The translations under genes and the position numbers were made by a program. This document shows positions 36,032 through 47,444 of a stretch of DNA of 64,000 nucleotides, piece after piece (positions within the stretch are counted from its first letter, which is position 1; each line of letters begins with the position of its first letter). The notes under the pieces are model-generated. The model searched no databases. It was not told the origin of the DNA and saw only the letters and a program-made list of their open reading frames with translations. Source of the stretch: UBA5704 sp036380715 (lineage in GTDB: Bacteria > Acidobacteriota > Thermoanaerobaculia > Multivoradales > UBA5704); NCBI GenBank assembly GCA_036380715.1, contig DASVEF010000370.1:7727-71726 (forward strand), given 5' to 3'.

Positions 36032-38923
36032 ATGGGAAAGATTCGAGTCCAGGACCTCGCGGGGATGATGGGAATCTCCAATCAGGACCTCGTCTTCAAG
36101 CTGAAGTCCATCGGGGTGCGGGTCGAGGGGGACGACGCCCACATCGACACCGACATCATCCAGGCGATCCTGCAGGGCAAGAAGCTCCCGCATCCGCGGG
36201 AGGTCATCCTGCGGGATGAGGCGACCGCTCCGGTCCAGGACCGGCGGCGCGGAGCTGCTCCGGCAGCCCCTCCCGCCCGGCGTCCGGCCGCCAATCCGCT
36301 GCGCCCGAACCGTCCGCGCACGCTGATCCAGAAGGTGGAGCCGCGCATCCAGAACATGCCGATGACGGAGCGCCCGGCGCCGCATCTGATGCCGGAGTCG
36401 CACGTGGAAGCGCCCGCTCCTCTCCATCAGGAAGAGGTCCAACCGGCGCCGGTGGCCCTGGAGCCGCCGCACCCCGAGGAGGTGCGCGAGCCGGAGATGG
36501 CCCCCACGGCGGCGGGGGCAACCACGCCCGCTCCGGCGGCCACGGCGCGGCCGGAGATGGCGCCGCCGCCTTCCCCACCGCCGCCGCGGCGCGAGCAGCC
36601 CGCGCCTGTCCGTCCCTCCGGCCCACCCCCGCGCACCGGCGGCCCCATGGGTCCGGGCTCGCGCCCCGGCTATCCTTCGGGTCCCGGCGCCCGTACCGGC
36701 CCCCCCGCCGGTCCGCGCCCCGGCGTTCCTTACAGCCCGGGCCAGCAGCGCCCCGGCGGACCGGGTAGCCCCGGTGGCTCCTCGGGTCCGGGCGGACGCC
36801 CCGGTCCCGGCCAGCAGCGCCCTAGCGGCGGTCTCGGCCCGCGTCCCGGCATGGCCGCTCCTCCCACCACCGAGGAGCTGAAGCGGCGCGCCGAGCAGCG
36901 CACCCAGGAGCAGATCGGCCGCGACAAGAAGAAGAAAGGCGTCAAGAAGCCCGGCCCGCGGGTCGTCGATGAAGAGGAGCTCGCGACGCTGCGCGGAACG
37001 CTCAACCTGGAAGATGTGGACGACATGGTCACCGGCGCGGTCCCGGCCGGGAGCACGTCCGGCCGCCGCGGGCGTCGCGTCCAGCGCCGTGAAGAGGACC
37101 GGGAAGAGGGCGGCAAGCTCCTGACTTTCAAGAAGGCCCGGCCGGAGGGCCCGATCACGATCCGCGAGGGCATGACCCTGCGCGAGTTCGCCGAGAAGCT
37201 GGGCGTCAAGACCAAGGACCTGATGAAGTCGCTGTTCGACCGCGGCATCCTGGCCAACATCAACCAGGTGCTGGATTCCGAGCTCGCCGAGCAGCTCGCC
37301 AGGGATCTCGGCGTCGAGGCCATGCTGGTCTCGTTCGAGGAGGAGGTCCAGCTCCGCGAGGAGCTCCAGACGGGCAAGGACGGCGAGCCGGTGGAGGCCA
37401 AGGCCAAGGTCGGCCGCGCGCCGGTGGTGACCATCATGGGCCACGTCGACCACGGCAAGACCTCGCTGCTCGACGCCATCCGCTCCTCCAAGGTCACGGA
37501 GAGCGAGTTCGGCGGCATCACGCAGCACATCGGCGCCTACCATGTCGACGTCAACGGCCGGCAGGTGGTCTTCCTCGACACCCCGGGCCACGAAGCCTTC
37601 ACCATGATGCGCGCCCGCGGCGCCAAGGTGACCGACATCGTCGTGCTCGTGGTGGCGGCGGACGACGGCGTCATGCCGCAGACCATCGAGGCGATCAACC
37701 ACGCGCGCGCCGCCAAGGTGCCGCTCGTGGTTGCGGTTAACAAGATGGACAAGGCCAACGCCAACCCCGACCGGGTCAAGCGCGAGCTCTCCGAGCAGGG
37801 GCTGATGCCCGAGGACTGGGGCGGCGACACGGTCATGGTGCCGATCTCGGCGCTGCGCCGGGAGGGCATCTCGGAGCTGCTCGACATGATCCTGCTCACC
37901 GCGGACATCCTCGACCTCAAGTCGAGCCCGGAGCTCTCCGCCCAGGGCGCGGTCCTGGAGGCGCGCAAGGAGGTCGGCCGCGGCATCGTGGCCACCGTGC
38001 TGGTGCAGAACGGCACGCTGCGCGTGGGCGACGTCTTCGTCTCCGGCGCCACCTGGGGGCGTGTGCGCTCGATGAGCGACGACCGCGGCCAGCGGGCGCA
38101 GGAGGCCGGCCCTTCGACTCCGGTCGAGGTCACCGGCTTCAACGAGCTGCCGGGCGCGGGCGACCTGCTGCAGGTGGTGCAGGACGAGGCGCAGGCGCGC
38201 GGCATCGCCACCTACCGGCACCAGGAGCACCGCGAGCGCGACCTCCTCAGCTCCGGACCGGGGCGTCTGTCGCTGGCGCAGCTCTTCAACCGCATCCAGG
38301 AGGGTGAGGTCAAGGAGCTGGCGGTCGTGGTCAAGGCCGACGTGCAGGGCTCCCTGGAAGTGCTGCGCGACACGCTGGCCAAGCTCAGCACGGAGAAGGT
38401 CAAGGTGCAGGTGATCCACGCCGGGGTGGGAGCGATCTCCACCAACGACGTGCTGCTCGCCTCCGCCTCCAAGGCCATCATCGTCGGCTTCAACGTCCGC
38501 CCGGAGCGGAGCGCCGTCGACCTGGCCGAGAAGGAAGAGGTGGAGATCCGCCTGCACACAGTCATCTACGAGCTGATGGACGAGCTGCGCAAGGCCATGA
38601 CCGGCCTGCTCGATCCGACGTTCCGCGAGGTGTCGAGCGGCCGGGCCGAGGTGCGCGACACCTTCAAGGTGCCCAAGGTGGGCACCGTGGCCGGCTGCCA
38701 CGTGGTGGAAGGAGTGATCCCGCGGAGCGCCTCCGTCCGCCTGCTGCGCGACAACCGCGTGGTGTACGAGGGGAAGATCGCCTCCCTCCGGCGCTTCAAG
38801 GAGGACGTCTCCGAGGTGCGGACCGGCTTCGACTGCGGCATCGGTCTCGACCGCTTCCAGGACGTCAAGCCGGGCGACACCATCGAGGCCTACCTGCGCG
38901 AAGAGGTGGCGCCGGTCCTGTAA
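36032..38923 (+). CDS. infB: Translation initiation factor IF-2
   Basis: 963 residues. Two IF2-N modules (about 1-50 and 370-425) are separated by a ~250-residue Pro/Gly/Arg-rich low-complexity linker. The GTPase domain has G1 GHVDHGKT (470-477), G3 DTPGHEAF and G4 NKMD. Beta-barrel and C-terminal initiator-tRNA-binding domains complete it. It is the GTPase that places initiator tRNA on the ribosome. Separated from nusA by 78 bp; AAAGGAG sits rather far (about 16 nt) from the ATG. Confidence 0.95.
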   Translation: MGKIRVQDLAGMMGISNQDLVFKLKSIGVRVEGDDAHIDTDIIQAILQGKKLPHPREVILRDEATAPVQDRRRGAAPAAPPARRPAANPLRPNRPRTLIQKVEPRIQNMPMTERPAPHLMPESHVEAPAPLHQEEVQPAPVALEPPHPEEVREPEMAPTAAGATTPAPAATARPEMAPPPSPPPPRREQPAPVRPSGPPPRTGGPMGPGSRPGYPSGPGARTGPPAGPRPGVPYSPGQQRPGGPGSPGGSSGPGGRPGPGQQRPSGGLGPRPGMAAPPTTEELKRRAEQRTQEQIGRDKKKKGVKKPGPRVVDEEELATLRGTLNLEDVDDMVTGAVPAGSTSGRRGRRVQRREEDREEGGKLLTFKKARPEGPITIREGMTLREFAEKLGVKTKDLMKSLFDRGILANINQVLDSELAEQLARDLGVEAMLVSFEEEVQLREELQTGKDGEPVEAKAKVGRAPVVTIMGHVDHGKTSLLDAIRSSKVTESEFGGITQHIGAYHVDVNGRQVVFLDTPGHEAFTMMRARGAKVTDIVVLVVAADDGVMPQTIEAINHARAAKVPLVVAVNKMDKANANPDRVKRELSEQGLMPEDWGGDTVMVPISALRREGISELLDMILLTADILDLKSSPELSAQGAVLEARKEVGRGIVATVLVQNGTLRVGDVFVSGATWGRVRSMSDDRGQRAQEAGPSTPVEVTGFNELPGAGDLLQVVQDEAQARGIATYRHQEHRERDLLSSGPGRLSLAQLFNRIQEGEVKELAVVVKADVQGSLEVLRDTLAKLSTEKVKVQVIHAGVGAISTNDVLLASASKAIIVGFNVRPERSAVDLAEKEEVEIRLHTVIYELMDELRKAMTGLLDPTFREVSSGRAEVRDTFKVPKVGTVAGCHVVEGVIPRSASVRLLRDNRVVYEGKIASLRRFKEDVSEVRTGFDCGIGLDRFQDVKPGDTIEAYLREEVAPVL

Positions 38924-38926
38924 GAG

Positions 38927-38968
38927 AAGGCCCCCCTCCCCCGCTCCACGGAACGCGGGAGGGGCCTT
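38927..38968 (+). other. Imperfect G/C-rich hairpin between infB and the DUF503 gene
   Basis: AAGGCCCC...CCCGC pairs imperfectly with GCGGGAGGGGCCTT across a ~10-nt loop. There is no T-run, so it may be a partial terminator or RNA-processing site rather than a full stop. Confidence 0.45.
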
Positions 38969-38986
38969 CGGGAGACCGGTCGAGCC

Positions 38987-39280
38987 ATGATCGTCGGAGT
39001 TTCCAGCTTCGAGCTGCACCTCCCTTCGAGCCGCAGCCTCAAGGACAAACGGCGCGTGGTCAAGTCGCTGGTGGACCGCATCCACCAGCGCTTCCGGGTG
39101 TCGATCGCCGAGACCGGCTTCCACGACCTCCATCAGCGGGCGGAGATCTCGATGGCGGCGGTGACGAACGGCGAGGGTGAGATGGAGAACCTGATGGAAC
39201 AGATCCGGAGCCTCGTGGACAGCGAGCCCGAGGCCTACCTGACCCGCTGGGATCCGCAGATCCTGGAGGGAGTGCAATGA
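38987..39280 (+). CDS. DUF503 (YlxP-like) family protein
   Basis: 97 residues with the family signature SRSLKDKRRVVKSLVDRIHQRF and FRVSIAETG. It is widely found between infB and rbfA and probably linked to ribosome assembly; its biochemical role is not established. Its stop overlaps the rbfA start by 4 nt. Confidence 0.88.
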   Translation: MIVGVSSFELHLPSSRSLKDKRRVVKSLVDRIHQRFRVSIAETGFHDLHQRAEISMAAVTNGEGEMENLMEQIRSLVDSEPEAYLTRWDPQILEGVQ

Positions 39281-39633
39281 AGCGGCGCAACAACCGGATC
39301 GGCGACCTGGTGCGCGCCGAGCTGTCCGACCTGCTGCTGCGCGAGGTCCAGGACCCGCGCATCAAGCTGGTCAGCGTGACCTCGGTCGACGTCAGCCCGG
39401 ACCTGCGCCGGGCCGTGGTCAAGGTCTCGGCCCTGGGGACGGAAGAGGAGAGGCTCGGCGCCGTCGAGGCCTTGCGCCACGCGAAGGGGTTCCTGCGGAC
39501 GGAGCTGGCTCACCGCCTGCGCACCCGCGTGACCCCGGAGCTCGTCTTCGAGCTCGACCGGGGGGCCGAGCACAGCCAGCGAATCTCAGACATTCTGGAG
39601 AGCTTGCACGATGGGCGGGATGAAAGCTCCTGA
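39277..39633 (+). CDS. rbfA: 30S ribosome-binding factor RbfA
   Basis: 118 residues with the single KH-like fold: IGDLVRAELSDLLLREVQDPRI and a C-terminal RTRVTPELVFELDRGAEHSQRI. It acts in late 16S rRNA and 30S maturation, cold adaptation in other bacteria. The gene overlaps both neighbours (4 nt with DUF503, 23 nt with nrnA). Confidence 0.94.
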   Translation: MKRRNNRIGDLVRAELSDLLLREVQDPRIKLVSVTSVDVSPDLRRAVVKVSALGTEEERLGAVEALRHAKGFLRTELAHRLRTRVTPELVFELDRGAEHSQRISDILESLHDGRDESS

Positions 39634-40645
39634 AGACCTCCTGCGGAGGATCCGGCAAGGCAACCGGTTCCTCCTCACGAGCCATATCAACCCCGACGGC
39701 GACGCGATCGGCTCCGAGCTGGGGCTGGCGCGCCTGCTGCGCCGGATGGGCAAGGGCGCCGTGGTCTGGAACCGCGACGAGACGCCGACCATCTACCGGC
39801 CGCTGCCGGGGAGCGACCGGGTGCACAACGGCGCCGAGCCGCCGGCCGGGTTCCCCGACCTGTTCGACGCCATCATCGTGCTGGAATGCCCGAGCCCCGA
39901 CCGCACCGGAATCGAGCAGCATCTGAGCGCGCGGCCGGTGATCAATATCGACCACCACCTGGGCAACCAGCACTACGGCGACGTCAACTGGGTGGACACG
40001 GCGGCGCCGGCGGTGGGCGAGATGGTCTACCGGCTGGCCCAGGGGCTGAAGCTCGCCCTGGAGCCGGAGACCGCGAGCTGTCTGTACCTGACCCTGGTCA
40101 CCGACACCGGCGGCTTCCGCTTCTCCAACGCCACGGCCGTGGCTTTCGAGGCGGCGGCCTCCCTGGTGCGCGACGGCGCGCACCCGGAGCAGGTCTCGCA
40201 GTGGCTGTACGAGAGCCAGCCCCTGCCGGTGGTCCGCCTGGTCGGAGAGATGCTGCAGACCCTCCAGGTCCATGAAGGGGGCCGCATCGCCACGGCGCGC
40301 CTCCTGCCCGAGATGTTCGAGCGGGTCGGCGCCTCGCCGGGCGACTCCGAAGGGTTGATCGACTATCCCCGCTCCATCGCGGGCGTCGACGCGGTCGCCC
40401 TGATCCGCCAGCGCGAGGATGGGACGCACAAAGTCTCGCTGCGCAGCCGGGGCGAGGTCGACGTGGAGAAGATCGCCCGTCACCACGGTGGAGGCGGTCA
40501 CCGCAACGCCGCTGGATTCGTCATGGAAGGCGACGGCGAGCAGGTCCGCCAGCAGGTGGTGGCCGCCCTCGCCGCATCCCTCCCGCAGGCGGGAACCGTA
40601 GAGGCGCCCCAGTCCCCCACCACGACCGAAGCGACGTCCTCATAG
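39611..40645 (+). CDS. DHH/DHHA1 phosphoesterase (NrnA-like oligoribonuclease/pAp phosphatase)
   Basis: 344 residues. The DHH domain has HINPDGDAIGSELGL and the eponymous NIDHHLGN; the DHHA1 domain ends with the HHGGGGHRNAAGF substrate motif. NrnA degrades nanoRNA and dephosphorylates pAp. Its position between rbfA and truB is the common one. Two in-frame ATGs (39611, 39620) are possible; a GGAG 10 nt before 39611 favours it. Confidence 0.9.
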   Translation: MGGMKAPEDLLRRIRQGNRFLLTSHINPDGDAIGSELGLARLLRRMGKGAVVWNRDETPTIYRPLPGSDRVHNGAEPPAGFPDLFDAIIVLECPSPDRTGIEQHLSARPVINIDHHLGNQHYGDVNWVDTAAPAVGEMVYRLAQGLKLALEPETASCLYLTLVTDTGGFRFSNATAVAFEAAASLVRDGAHPEQVSQWLYESQPLPVVRLVGEMLQTLQVHEGGRIATARLLPEMFERVGASPGDSEGLIDYPRSIAGVDAVALIRQREDGTHKVSLRSRGEVDVEKIARHHGGGGHRNAAGFVMEGDGEQVRQQVVAALAASLPQAGTVEAPQSPTTTEATSS

Positions 40646-40659
40646 CCGGGGCGCCTCAA

Positions 40660-41577
40660 ATGAAGGACGGTTTGTTATTGGTCGACAAGGAGGGGGGCTT
40701 CACCTCGCACGACGTCGTGCAGAAGGTGCGGCGCGTCCTCAAGCAGAAGAAGATCGGGCACTGCGGCACGCTCGACCCGGACGCCACGGGCCTGCTGCTC
40801 CTGACCCTGGGGACCGCGACCCGGCTGACCCGGTTCCTGATCCGTGCGCCCAAGGTCTACGAAGGGGTGATCCAGCTCGGCGCGGCCACCGACACCTACG
40901 ACGCCTCCGGCCGGGTGGTCTCCGAAGCGCCCGCCGAGGCGGTGGCGGCCCTGGACCCGGAGGCGGTGGCCGCGGCCATGCGCGGCTTCGAGGGGACCAT
41001 CGAGCAGAAGGCGCCCCCCTACTCCGCCAAGAAGGTCAACGGGGTCAAGTACTACGAGCTCGCCCGCCGGGGCGAGGAGGTGCCGGACGAGGCCAAGGAG
41101 ATCACGGTCTTCGAATTCTCCCCGCTGGATCGCCTGGAGAACGGCCGCATCCGTTTCAAGCTCGCCTGCTCCTCGGGCACCTACGCCCGCGGGCTGGCCC
41201 ACGACCTCGGGGCGATGCTCGGCGTGGGTGGCCATCTGGCCGAGCTGCGGCGCAGCCGGATCGGCTCCTTCGCCGTGGAGTCGGCGGTCACCCTGGCCGG
41301 GCTGGAGGCGGCCGTGGCCGCGGGCGAGGTCCCGGGCGAGGCCTGGATCCCCTTCGACCAGATCCCGCTGCCGTTCGGCGAGGTGACGGCGGACCCGCAG
41401 CAGGAGCACCGGATCAGCCACGGGCAGACCATCCTGATCCGCGAGCTGCCGGGGGAGGAGGGGGACTGGGTCAAGCTGGTCAACCGGCGGCGTGAGCTCA
41501 TCGCCGTGGGGACCGTGGTCGAGAGGATCGGCGGCGCCGGGGTGGGGATCGTCCAGCCCAAAGTGGTTTTCCGCTGA
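40660..41577 (+). CDS. truB: tRNA pseudouridine(55) synthase TruB
   Basis: 305 residues; converts U55 of the T-loop of tRNAs to pseudouridine. GHCGTLDPDATGLL carries the catalytic D39. YEGVIQLGAATDTYDASG and CSSGTYARGLAHDLG are family motifs, and a PUA-like domain lies at the C-terminus. It starts 14 bp after nrnA. Confidence 0.95.
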   Translation: MKDGLLLVDKEGGFTSHDVVQKVRRVLKQKKIGHCGTLDPDATGLLLLTLGTATRLTRFLIRAPKVYEGVIQLGAATDTYDASGRVVSEAPAEAVAALDPEAVAAAMRGFEGTIEQKAPPYSAKKVNGVKYYELARRGEEVPDEAKEITVFEFSPLDRLENGRIRFKLACSSGTYARGLAHDLGAMLGVGGHLAELRRSRIGSFAVESAVTLAGLEAAVAAGEVPGEAWIPFDQIPLPFGEVTADPQQEHRISHGQTILIRELPGEEGDWVKLVNRRRELIAVGTVVERIGGAGVGIVQPKVVFR

Positions 41578-41610
41578 TTTTTCAAAAATCCCCGGATCAG
41601 GCATCGTTTG

Positions 41611-41619
41611 TGCTACAAT
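41611..41619 (+). promoter_or_regulatory. Extended -10 promoter of rpsO
   Basis: TGCTACAAT matches the extended -10 pattern TGnTAnnnT. No good -35 is seen. It lies 32 nt before the rpsO start. Confidence 0.6.
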
Positions 41620-41651
41620 CCGGTCCGGAGCTTTGTAAGGAGGAGTTTGCT

Positions 41652-41921
41652 TTGGCGCAAACCAGTGAAGTGAAGAGTCAGATCGTTGAAAAGTATCGGG
41701 TGCACGAGCAGGACACCGGGTCGCCCGAGGTGCAGGTGGCTCTCCTGACCAACCGGATCACGGAGCTCACGGAGCACTTCAAGACCCACACGAAGGATCA
41801 CCACAGCCGCCGCGGCCTGTTGAAGCTGGTCGGCCGCCGCCGCCGCCTTCTCGACTATCTGAAGGGCAAGGACCTCGAGCGCTACCGGGCCACCATCGAG
41901 CGCCTCGGGCTCCGCAAGTAA
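41652..41921 (+). CDS. rpsO: 30S ribosomal protein S15
   Basis: 89 residues beginning at TTG 41652 (MAQTSEVKSQIVEKYR). An AAGGAGG at 41637-41643 has correct spacing to that TTG, while the in-frame ATG at 41610 lies upstream of the promoter and ribosome-binding site. HEQDTGSPEVQVALLT and HSRRGLLKLVGRRRRLLDYL are diagnostic. It binds 16S rRNA in the central domain. Confidence 0.95.
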   Translation: MAQTSEVKSQIVEKYRVHEQDTGSPEVQVALLTNRITELTEHFKTHTKDHHSRRGLLKLVGRRRRLLDYLKGKDLERYRATIERLGLRK

Positions 41922-41946
41922 AGTCCCTTCGATCCGGCAGGAAAGA

Positions 41947-41987
41947 GTCCCGACGCGCTCTGGTGGCCAGCCGCCAGAGGTCGGGAC
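41947..41987 (+). promoter_or_regulatory. Long hairpin in the rpsO-pnp intergenic RNA
   Basis: GTCCCGAC (41947-41954) pairs with GTCGGGAC (41980-41987), and inside it CTCTGGTGGC (41958-41967) pairs with GCCGCCAGAG (41970-41979) with one wobble and a 3-nt bulge. No T-run follows. By analogy with the RNase III-cleaved pnp leader of enterobacteria it may mediate processing and PNPase autoregulation. Confidence 0.7.
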
Positions 41988-42081
41988 GATTCCACCCCGC
42001 CCGGGTTTCCCCTCCGGGCGCTCCGGCCGAGATGGCCATCCGTAGGCAGACGAGAGAGAAAGAGAAAGAAGAAAAAAAGCT

Positions 42082-44352
<2,271 letters not shown>

Positions 44353-44378
44353 CGCCCTCTTCCAAGCAGTCCTGAACG

Positions 44379-44407
44379 GGGCGGCCTGCGGGCCGCCCTT
44401 TTCTTTT
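44379..44407 (+). terminator. Intrinsic terminator of the rpsO-pnp unit
   Basis: GGGCGGCC/GGCCGCCC 8-bp stem (44379-44386 and 44391-44398), TGCG loop, then TTTTCTTTT. Confidence 0.92.
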
Positions 44408-44420
44408 ACACTCCCCTCTC

Positions 44421-45188
44421 ATGACCGCCACGATCGATCGCGACGCTCTCGTCTCCTACCTCGACCAGTACCTGGACGCCGGCCGCGGGCGCGACTACGG
44501 CCCGAACGGCCTGCAGGTGGAGGGCCGCGAGGAGATCCGCAAAATCGTGACCGGCGTCTCCGCCTGCCAGGAGCTGTTCGTACGGGCGCGCCAAGCCGGA
44601 GCCGACGCCGTGCTGGTCCACCACGGAATCTTCTGGGAAGGAATGCCGCGCGTCCTCACCGGCTTCCAGGTCCACCGAGTGGCGGAGCTGATCCGGGGTG
44701 AGATGAGCCTGATCGCCTATCACCTCCCCCTCGACCGCCACCCCGAGATCGGCAACAACGCCCTCGCCGGCCGCGACCTGGGCCTCGCCGACTTGGAGCC
44801 CTTCGGCTTCCACGACGGCCTGCCCATCGGCTTCAAAGGACGCTTCCCCGAGCCCATCCCCGCCGCCGAGCTTGTCGCCCGTGCCCGCAAAGTCTTCGCC
44901 CAGGAGCCTCTCGCCTTCCTGGAAGGCCCCGAGCCGGTCCGCAGCCTGGGCATGATCAGCGGGGGTGCCCAGCGCGACTTCTACTCCGCTATCGACGAAG
45001 GACTGGACGCCTACATCACCGGCGAGGTGAGCGAATGGGTGATGAACGTGGCGCGAGAGGCCCGGGTCCACTACCTCGCCGCCGGCCACTACGCGACTGA
45101 GCGGCTGGGCATCCGCGCCCTGGGCGAGCACCTGGTCGAGAAGTTCGGCATCGAGGCCGAGTTCATCGACGTGCCGAACCCAGTGTAG
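44421..45188 (+). CDS. Nif3-like dinuclear metal centre protein (NIF3/YbgI/DUF34)
   Basis: 255 residues. GPNGLQVEG, VSACQELF, VLVHHGIFW and the C-terminal ITGEVSEW and AAGHYATERLGIRAL motifs hold the conserved metal-binding His/Asp/Glu set. Proposed as a GTP cyclohydrolase I-like or metal-insertion protein; true role unsettled. TACACT (44407-44412) lies 8 nt before the ATG, directly after the pnp terminator, and there is no Shine-Dalgarno, so the mRNA may be leaderless or nearly so. Confidence 0.88.
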   Translation: MTATIDRDALVSYLDQYLDAGRGRDYGPNGLQVEGREEIRKIVTGVSACQELFVRARQAGADAVLVHHGIFWEGMPRVLTGFQVHRVAELIRGEMSLIAYHLPLDRHPEIGNNALAGRDLGLADLEPFGFHDGLPIGFKGRFPEPIPAAELVARARKVFAQEPLAFLEGPEPVRSLGMISGGAQRDFYSAIDEGLDAYITGEVSEWVMNVAREARVHYLAAGHYATERLGIRALGEHLVEKFGIEAEFIDVPNPV

Positions 45189-45197
45189 GGAGCTTGG

Positions 45198-47309
45198 TCA
45201 CCAGCTCGCGCCGGCCTGAATCAGCCCGACCGTGGCGGCCCGGCCCAGCGGCTCGGAGAAGAAATAGCCCTGGCCGTAATGGCAGGAGAGGGCGCGCAGC
45301 CGTGAGAACTGCTCGGCGGTTTCGATCCCCTCGGCCGCGACGTCCATCTTCAGAGTCCGGGCGAGGGTCACGATCGTGCCGACGATCTCCGAGCGCTCGT
45401 CGTGGCCGTCGATCTCGCTGATGAACGAGCGGTCGATCTTGAGCGCGTCCATGGGCAGGCGGTGGAGATAGCTCAGGGAGGAGTAGCCGGTACCGAAGTC
45501 GTCGATGTAGAGCTTGACCCCGAGCGCACGCAACTGGAGGAGCTTGGCGATCGCGTCGTCCGCCTGCCCCATGATCGTGCTCTCGGTCATCTCCAGCCGC
45601 AGGCTCTCCGGCAGGATGCCCGTTTCGCTCAGGGTCTCCTCGACCCTGCGCAGGAGGTCCGCCTGCATGAACTGCTTCCCCGACAGGTTCACGGTCACGG
45701 CCAGCGACCGGCCGTCCATGGCGAGAGACTGCCACTCGGCGAGCTGCTCGCAGGCCTCGCGCAGGACCCACCAGCCGATGGGCACGATCAGCCCCGTCTC
45801 CTCGGCGGTGGCGACGAAGCTCTCGGGCGTGAGGAGGCCGCGCTGCGGATGCCGCCAGCGCAGCAGGGCCTCGAAAGCGCTGATCTTGCCGCTGGCCAGC
45901 GAGATGATCGGCTGGTAGTGGACCTCGAACTCCTGCCGCTCGATCGCCCGCCGCAGGTCGTTCTCGAGCTGCAGGAGGGCCACGGCCTGGTTGTGCATGT
46001 TGCGATCGAAGACGGCGTCTCGCGCCCGGCCCGAGGTCTTCGCGTCATACATGGCCGTGTCCGCGTCCCGCAGCACGTCCTCCGGGCGTTCGTAGATCCC
46101 CCTCGCTCCCACCGTGATGCCCAGGCTCATGGTGACGAAGATCTCGGTGCCCCGCACCTTGAAGGGCTGCGCCATCTCCTGATGCATCCGCTGCGCGACC
46201 TCGACGGCGTGCTCGACGTCGGCGATGTCGTCGAGCAGGATCGTGAACTCGTCGCCACCCAGCCGCGCCACCGTGTCGCCGGGACGCAGGCAGGACTCGA
46301 GCCGACGGGCCACCGCGACCAGCAGCTCGTCGCCGGCGCTGTGACCCAGGCTGTCGTTGATGTTCTTGAAGCGGTCGAGGTCGATGAAGAGGACGGCGAA
46401 CGTGTAGCTCAGCCGCCGCTTCGCATGGGCGATCGCCATGCCGAGGCGGTCCATGAGGAGCGCGCGGTTCGGCAGGCCGGTCAGGGAGTCGTGGAAGGCG
46501 TCGTGCAGGAGACGCTCTTCGGCCAGCTTGCGAGAGGTGATGTCCGACTGCGAGCCCGCCATCCGGTAGGCCTCGCCCAGGTCGTTGCGCACCGCCAGAC
46601 CCCGGGTGAGGACCCAGCGGTAGCTCCCGTCCCGATGGAGCATCCGGTGCTCGCTTTCGAAGTCGGACGCCCGGCCGTTCAGGTGCGCCGACATCCCGAG
46701 CCGGACCGCGATGAGATCGTCGGGATGCACCCGTTCGAACCACTCCGCCGGGTCGTCGCCGATTTCGCCGTTCTCGAAACCGAGCATGAACTTCCAGCGC
46801 GGCGAAAAATAGATCCGGTCGCTGCGGAGGTCCCAATCCCAGAGGCCGTCCTTGGCGCCGTGGATCGCGAGCTCGTAGCGCTGCTGGCTCTCCCGCAGCG
46901 CCACCTGGGCCCGCTTGCGCTCGATGGCGTAGCGGATCGCCCGGCCGAGCAGCCCGTTATCGACCTCTCTCTTGATGAGGTAGTCCTGGGCGCCCTCCCG
47001 CACCGCTCGCACCGCCAGCTCCTCATCCTCGACCCCGGTCAGCAGGATGATCGGCAGATCCGGAGCTTCGCGGTTGATCCGTGCCAGGGAGTCGAGCGAG
47101 CCGGGGAGGCTGTCGGGCAGCGACAGGTCGAGCAGGACGACGTCCACCTTCTCGCGGTGGCCAAGGAGCTCCAGGGCTTTTGAAATGCGATCGACGGCGG
47201 TGAGCTGAAACGGTGTGAAGATCGTCCTGTCCAGCATCCTGCGGATCAGGCGCGCGTCACCAGGGTTGTCCTCTACCATCAAGATCCGAGTCGGTTCCCC
47301 GGACACCAT
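45198..47309 (-). CDS. Response regulator with PAS, GGDEF and EAL domains (c-di-GMP turnover)
   Basis: 703 residues from ATG 47309, which follows GGAGGGA; 17 more upstream codons lack this. Receiver (about 6-125, VVLLDLSLPD), PAS with PAC (about 140-260), GGDEF domain (about 265-430) with intact RLGGDEF and an RPGD inhibitory site five residues before it, and EAL domain (about 445-695) with EALLRW, DDFGTGYSSL and AEGIET. Both c-di-GMP synthesis and hydrolysis therefore look possible. It lies 135 bp downstream of the hybrid-type kinase on the same strand, a probable partner. Confidence 0.93.
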   Translation of the reverse strand: MVSGEPTRILMVEDNPGDARLIRRMLDRTIFTPFQLTAVDRISKALELLGHREKVDVVLLDLSLPDSLPGSLDSLARINREAPDLPIILLTGVEDEELAVRAVREGAQDYLIKREVDNGLLGRAIRYAIERKRAQVALRESQQRYELAIHGAKDGLWDWDLRSDRIYFSPRWKFMLGFENGEIGDDPAEWFERVHPDDLIAVRLGMSAHLNGRASDFESEHRMLHRDGSYRWVLTRGLAVRNDLGEAYRMAGSQSDITSRKLAEERLLHDAFHDSLTGLPNRALLMDRLGMAIAHAKRRLSYTFAVLFIDLDRFKNINDSLGHSAGDELLVAVARRLESCLRPGDTVARLGGDEFTILLDDIADVEHAVEVAQRMHQEMAQPFKVRGTEIFVTMSLGITVGARGIYERPEDVLRDADTAMYDAKTSGRARDAVFDRNMHNQAVALLQLENDLRRAIERQEFEVHYQPIISLASGKISAFEALLRWRHPQRGLLTPESFVATAEETGLIVPIGWWVLREACEQLAEWQSLAMDGRSLAVTVNLSGKQFMQADLLRRVEETLSETGILPESLRLEMTESTIMGQADDAIAKLLQLRALGVKLYIDDFGTGYSSLSYLHRLPMDALKIDRSFISEIDGHDERSEIVGTIVTLARTLKMDVAAEGIETAEQFSRLRALSCHYGQGYFFSEPLGRAATVGLIQAGASW

Positions 47310-47444
47310 CGCGGCGGCTCCCTCCAGATTGCCGGCAGCCGTACAGCCGACCGTCAGCACAGCAACAGCTTAGATCTACGATCCAATATCACTCAAATTG
47401 TAACATGCCTCCGGCAAGTTTTGCCAAGTCAGGTGATTTGGACA

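Noticed and set aside
38927..38968. Another copy of the dispersed palindromic repeat
   Set aside because: It shares C-rich composition but lacks the CCCTCACCCC/GGGGTGAGGG edges and the CCCTCTCCC core.
36008..39277. A 1089-residue minus-strand open frame opposite infB
   Set aside because: Low-complexity His/Ala/Gly/Leu translation produced by the codon bias of infB; no start signal or motifs.
47310..47444. c-di-GMP riboswitch between the kinase and the GGDEF/EAL gene
   Set aside because: The 135-bp gap is AT-rich with no recognisable riboswitch core.
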